A stretch of DNA of 7,729 nucleotides from an uncultured Bacilli bacterium (GTDB taxonomy: Bacteria > Bacillota_I > Bacilli_A > RF39 > UBA660): NCBI GenBank assembly GCA_910586425.1, contig CAJUHL010000078.1, positions 1 through 7,729 of the forward strand, read 5' to 3'. Position numbers and translations under genes: made by a program. This document shows, piece by piece, positions 6,326-7,729 of the stretch. The notes under the pieces are model-generated. The model saw only the letters and a program-made list of their open reading frames with translations, had not been told where the DNA came from and did no database searches. Every line of letters starts with the position of its first letter. The first letter of the stretch is position 1.

Positions 6326-6453
6326 TGGAACTCTGTACCATTACATTTAGGGCAAGGCGGTAATGTATCTGTGTTATCATCTAACACAACTACTTGTCCA
6401 CAATTATCACAGGTGTATGTACCTGATCCTGGCTTTTCTCCTGTAGTTGCCAT
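6322..6453 (-). CDS. Zinc-ribbon protein of 43 residues
   Basis: On the minus strand an ATG (complement 6451-6453), preceded by GAGAGGAG at good spacing, opens a 43-residue ORF. It reads MATTGEKPGSGTYTCDNC... and ends CPKCNGTEFH. The two CxxC pairs (CDNC at about 15-18, CPKC at about 34-37), separated by a short beta-like loop, are typical of a one-domain zinc ribbon. Proteins of this type (rubredoxin- or zinc-ribbon-like, often starting with a Gly/Pro segment) are common small ORFs in Firmicutes, with no settled function; nucleic-acid or protein binding is usual. It is the only minus-strand gene here and is tail-to-tail with its neighbour, so it is expressed separately and may be an accessory cargo (moron-like) gene. 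Confidence 0.85.
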   Translation of the reverse strand: MATTGEKPGSGTYTCDNCGQVVVLDDNTDTLPPCPKCNGTEFH

Positions 6454-6485
6454 ATTAATCATCTCCTCTCTTGTATGATGATATC

Positions 6486-6514
6486 ATTGTACTACAGATT
6501 GGAAAGTTATGGAA
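6486..6514 (-). promoter_or_regulatory. Possible sigma-A promoter for the zinc-ribbon gene
   Basis: On the minus strand TACAAT (complement of 6486-6491) is a good -10 box, 32 bases before the start codon. At 17-base spacing the -35 position reads TTCCAT (complement of 6509-6514), which is a poor match. The call rests mainly on the -10 box and position. Confidence 0.35.
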
Positions 6515-6589
6515 TATTATTTAACAAGTGAAATCGTCACGAGCGGGCGATTATTATATTTGGCTGACAAAGCCACAAACACATGTGTT

Positions 6590-6617
6590 GGGGAGTATTT
6601 GCTACTCTCCTATTTTT
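6590..6617 (+). terminator. Intrinsic terminator before the second HU gene
   Basis: GGGGAGTA (6590-6597) pairs with TACTCTCC (6603-6610) around loop TTTGC, giving 8 bp with one G-U, followed by TATTTTT (6611-6617). Two smaller hairpins lie just upstream: TGGCT/AGCCA around 6561-6575 and palindrome AACACATGTGTT near 6578-6589. It would end + strand transcripts before the HU gene. The ~135 bases from 6454 to 6589 contain no gene on this strand and could include a short terminated RNA. Confidence 0.65.
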
Positions 6618-6678
6618 GTGTCCTGAAAAACATATAAAATGTGGGACAAATATCTAAAATCGAAAGGAATATAAAATT

Positions 6679-6966
6679 ATGAATAAAATTGAACTTGTAA
6701 AACGTATTGCAGAGGTTTCTACTGAGGAAGTAAATCAGAAACAGGTAAGTGCTGTACTTGCAGCTCTTGAATCTGTTGTAAGAGACACTATTGTCGTAGG
6801 TGATGAAGTAACTATCCCTGGCATTTGTAAAGTAAAATCTAAGGTGGTAAAAGAAAGAACTGGAAAGATTATGATGGGTGACAGGAAGGGTGAAACATAT
6901 GTGACTCCAGAGCATAAGGAAGGTTCTATTAAGATTGTTACATCTTTAAAGAAAGTCTTTGAGTAA
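6679..6966 (+). CDS. HU-family DNA-binding protein (second copy)
   Basis: A 95-residue protein with clear HU features: N-terminal helices (NKIELVKRIAEVS...), a helical segment with VLAALESVVRDTIVVGDEV, then VTIPGICKVKSK, corresponding to the HU VxLxGFGxF strand pair. A basic arm containing the RTGKIMMGDRKGET segment follows, and the end is IKIVTSLKKVFE. The RTG(R/K) turn of the DNA-intercalating arm is present. The PGI and MMGDRKGE forms are typical of the phage HU subfamily, unlike the first HU-like gene at 3803, which lacks this arm sequence. ATG 6679 has AAAGGA 10 bases upstream. It follows a terminator, so it should have its own promoter, but I see no convincing one. It is followed closely by a small ORF in the same operon. 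Role: DNA bending or compaction. Confidence 0.92.
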   Translation: MNKIELVKRIAEVSTEEVNQKQVSAVLAALESVVRDTIVVGDEVTIPGICKVKSKVVKERTGKIMMGDRKGETYVTPEHKEGSIKIVTSLKKVFE

Positions 6967-6985
6967 TCTGGAGGTGTAGATTACT

Positions 6986-7132
6986 TTGCATGACGAGATT
7001 GTAAAATCTGTAGAATTGATAGATGACGAACTAATAATTCTCAAAGAACTACTCTTCTACCGTTTAGATCAGTGTGTATCTATTGGTGAGGAAATTACTG
7101 TGAGAGAATTATTGAAAAAGTTGGAAAATTGA
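6986..7132 (+). CDS. Small acidic helical protein, 48 residues, unknown
   Basis: A frame read from TTG 6986 encodes 48 residues: an acidic helix (HDEIVKSVELIDDELIILKELL), a link and a second helix ending VRELLKKLEN. The first helix is amphipathic and might dimerise. A very strong GGAGGTG lies at 6970-6976, just after the HU stop. TTG is 11 bases from GGAGG, rather far, whereas an in-frame ATT at 6980 is 5 bases away and would add two residues. There is no ATG in the frame. Coding character (no stops, coherent amphipathic helices) and coupling to the HU gene support it as real. The family is not recognised. Confidence 0.6.
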   Translation: MHDEIVKSVELIDDELIILKELLFYRLDQCVSIGEEITVRELLKKLEN

Positions 7133-7321
7133 TGTTTATAATATCTGATATTTAATCAGAGTTTTATGGAAAGGCTTGCACTTAGAAAATTGAGTGTGAG
7201 TCTTATTTGTTTGGAGAAGTATGTATTAGGTCGGATGGATAATCTGGTAAAGAGTAATGTAGGATGGTTTGCACTCTCCTATCTCTGCCTTCAATTTAAA
7301 TAAAAAAATTGGAGGAAATAT
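7133..7321 (+). promoter_or_regulatory. Structured leader of the antirepressor gene
   Basis: There is no gene in these 189 bases, but ordered stems are present. TCTGAT/ATCAGA (7144-7149 with 7155-7160) comes first. AAGGCTTGCACT pairs with AGTGTGAGTCTT (7171-7182 with 7193-7204), 12 bp with three G-U pairs. GGAGA-GT pairs with AC-TCTCC (7213-7220 with 7273-7279, one bulged A) and closes a ~50-base loop with smaller stems. The G-U-tolerant stems suggest a folded RNA, either a cis-regulatory leader or a small RNA. No U-run follows. The gene's ribosome site is GGAGG at about 7311-7315. Confidence 0.45.
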
Positions 7322-7720
7322 ATGAACGAAATTATTAAAGTAAATTATGAAACGGATGAGCCAACAGTATCAGCAAGAAGTTTATATGAAGGATTAGAAA
7401 TCAAGAAACGTTTTAGTTCTTGGTTTGAATCCAATAGTCAAGGATTTATTAAGGGTGAAGATTTTACAAGCGTACTTTCAGGTACGGTTGTAAATAATGG
7501 TGCACACAGAGATTTACAAGATTACTTATTGTCTGTAGATATGGCAAAACACATTTGTCTTATGAGTAGAACTGATAAAGGTAAACAATGCAGACAATAT
7601 TTAATTGATTTGGAGAAAGCATGGAATACACCAGAACAAGTAATGGCTCGTGCATTAAAACTTGCATATAAAACACTGAACCACTACCGGCTAAAGCCGG
7701 TAGGTTCGGTATGCTGCTAA
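7322..7720 (+). CDS. AntA/AntB-type phage antirepressor, C-terminus truncated
   Basis: Residues ~15-100 match the AntA/AntB antirepressor N-terminal domain: SARSLYEGLEIKKRFSSWF, then GEDF, a short variable stretch, DYLLSVDMAKHICLMSR, and KGKQCRQYLIDLEKAWN. Phage antirepressors of this kind bind or counteract the lysogenic repressor and favour induction; full proteins are usually well over 200 residues with a C-terminal KilAC or other domain. Here native-looking sequence ends near residue 119 (LAYKTLN), and the last ~13 residues (HYRLKPVGSVCC) are read out of two GC-rich hairpins. So the gene has probably been interrupted by an insertion, and the present stop lies inside it. ATG 7322 with GGAGG six bases upstream is a good start. 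Whether the shortened protein works is unknown. Confidence 0.85.
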   Translation: MNEIIKVNYETDEPTVSARSLYEGLEIKKRFSSWFESNSQGFIKGEDFTSVLSGTVVNNGAHRDLQDYLLSVDMAKHICLMSRTDKGKQCRQYLIDLEKAWNTPEQVMARALKLAYKTLNHYRLKPVGSVCC

Positions 7721-7729
7721 AGCAGCCTA
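7678..7729. mobile_element. Partial end of an IS200/IS605-like element
   Basis: Two hairpins sit at the window's right edge. CTACCGGC/GCCGGTAG (7684-7691 with 7696-7703) is extended by GAAC/GTTC (7678-7681 with 7704-7707) across a two-base bulge, and GCTGC/GCAGC spans 7713-7726. Both have TAAA loops and are GC-rich, unlike the surrounding AT-rich sequence. They start where the antirepressor stops looking native. Subterminal imperfect hairpins are the recognition ends of IS200/IS605-family elements. No transposase is visible within the window, so the family is an inference. Confidence 0.5.

Noticed and set aside
6610..6915. 101-residue minus-strand frame opposite the second HU gene
   Set aside because: It is antisense to a clear HU gene and shows no ribosome site or domain.
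7258..7288. Possible intrinsic terminator in the antirepressor leader
   Set aside because: The stem is present but is followed by CTCTGCC, not a U-run, and the gene's own ribosome site lies just downstream.

Overview
The window looks like part of a temperate phage or prophage of a low-GC Firmicute, probably a clostridial or Lachnospiraceae-type host. It is strongly A+T-rich (judged by eye) and AAA/GAA-rich in its codons. It has clear Shine-Dalgarno (SD) sequences and phage-type genes: two HU-like proteins, an AntA-type antirepressor, very small proteins, and a single-chain RNA polymerase related to YonO of Bacillus phage SPbeta. All genes but one are on the + strand. No capsid, tail, integrase or host housekeeping gene is present, so the phage assignment rests on gene families and order.

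Left part (1-4072). An unrecognised protein gene (146-877, with an open frame back to 56) overlaps the start of a large polymerase gene. That gene lies in two frames, 877-1641 and 1560-3722. Protein sequence that reads as one conserved domain passes from one frame to the other at A AAA AAG (1575-1581), a classic -1 slippery heptamer, giving a predicted 948-residue protein. Its DFDSD motif, RSPH motif and other blocks place it with the YonO / eukaryotic RNA-dependent RNA polymerase / beta' double-psi beta-barrel superfamily. A long hairpin covers its stop codon. An HU-like gene without an ATG, GTG or TTG start follows.

Middle (4073-6325). A 533-base stretch without a convincing gene carries many stems, including an 18-bp G-U-rich hairpin and a multibranch array. 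It is probably a large structured RNA. A small acidic protein and a calcineurin-like metallophosphoesterase with a complete metal-site motif set follow. Polymerase, HU, small acidic protein, phosphoesterase is the order I recall for yonO-yonN-yonK-yonJ in SPbeta, which suggests a conserved module. A 49-residue ORF closes this part.

Right part (6322-7729). A 43-residue zinc-ribbon protein is the only minus-strand gene, tail-to-tail with the 49-residue ORF. A good intrinsic terminator, a second HU gene, a 48-residue ORF and a structured leader follow. The last gene is an AntA-type antirepressor whose C-terminus is cut off by two GC-rich hairpins with TAAA loops, which look like the end of an IS200/IS605-type element running off the window.

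The most interesting points are the slippery site in the polymerase gene, the large uncharacterised RNA between the HU gene and the small acidic gene, and several genes with good ribosome binding sites but no well-placed standard start codon.
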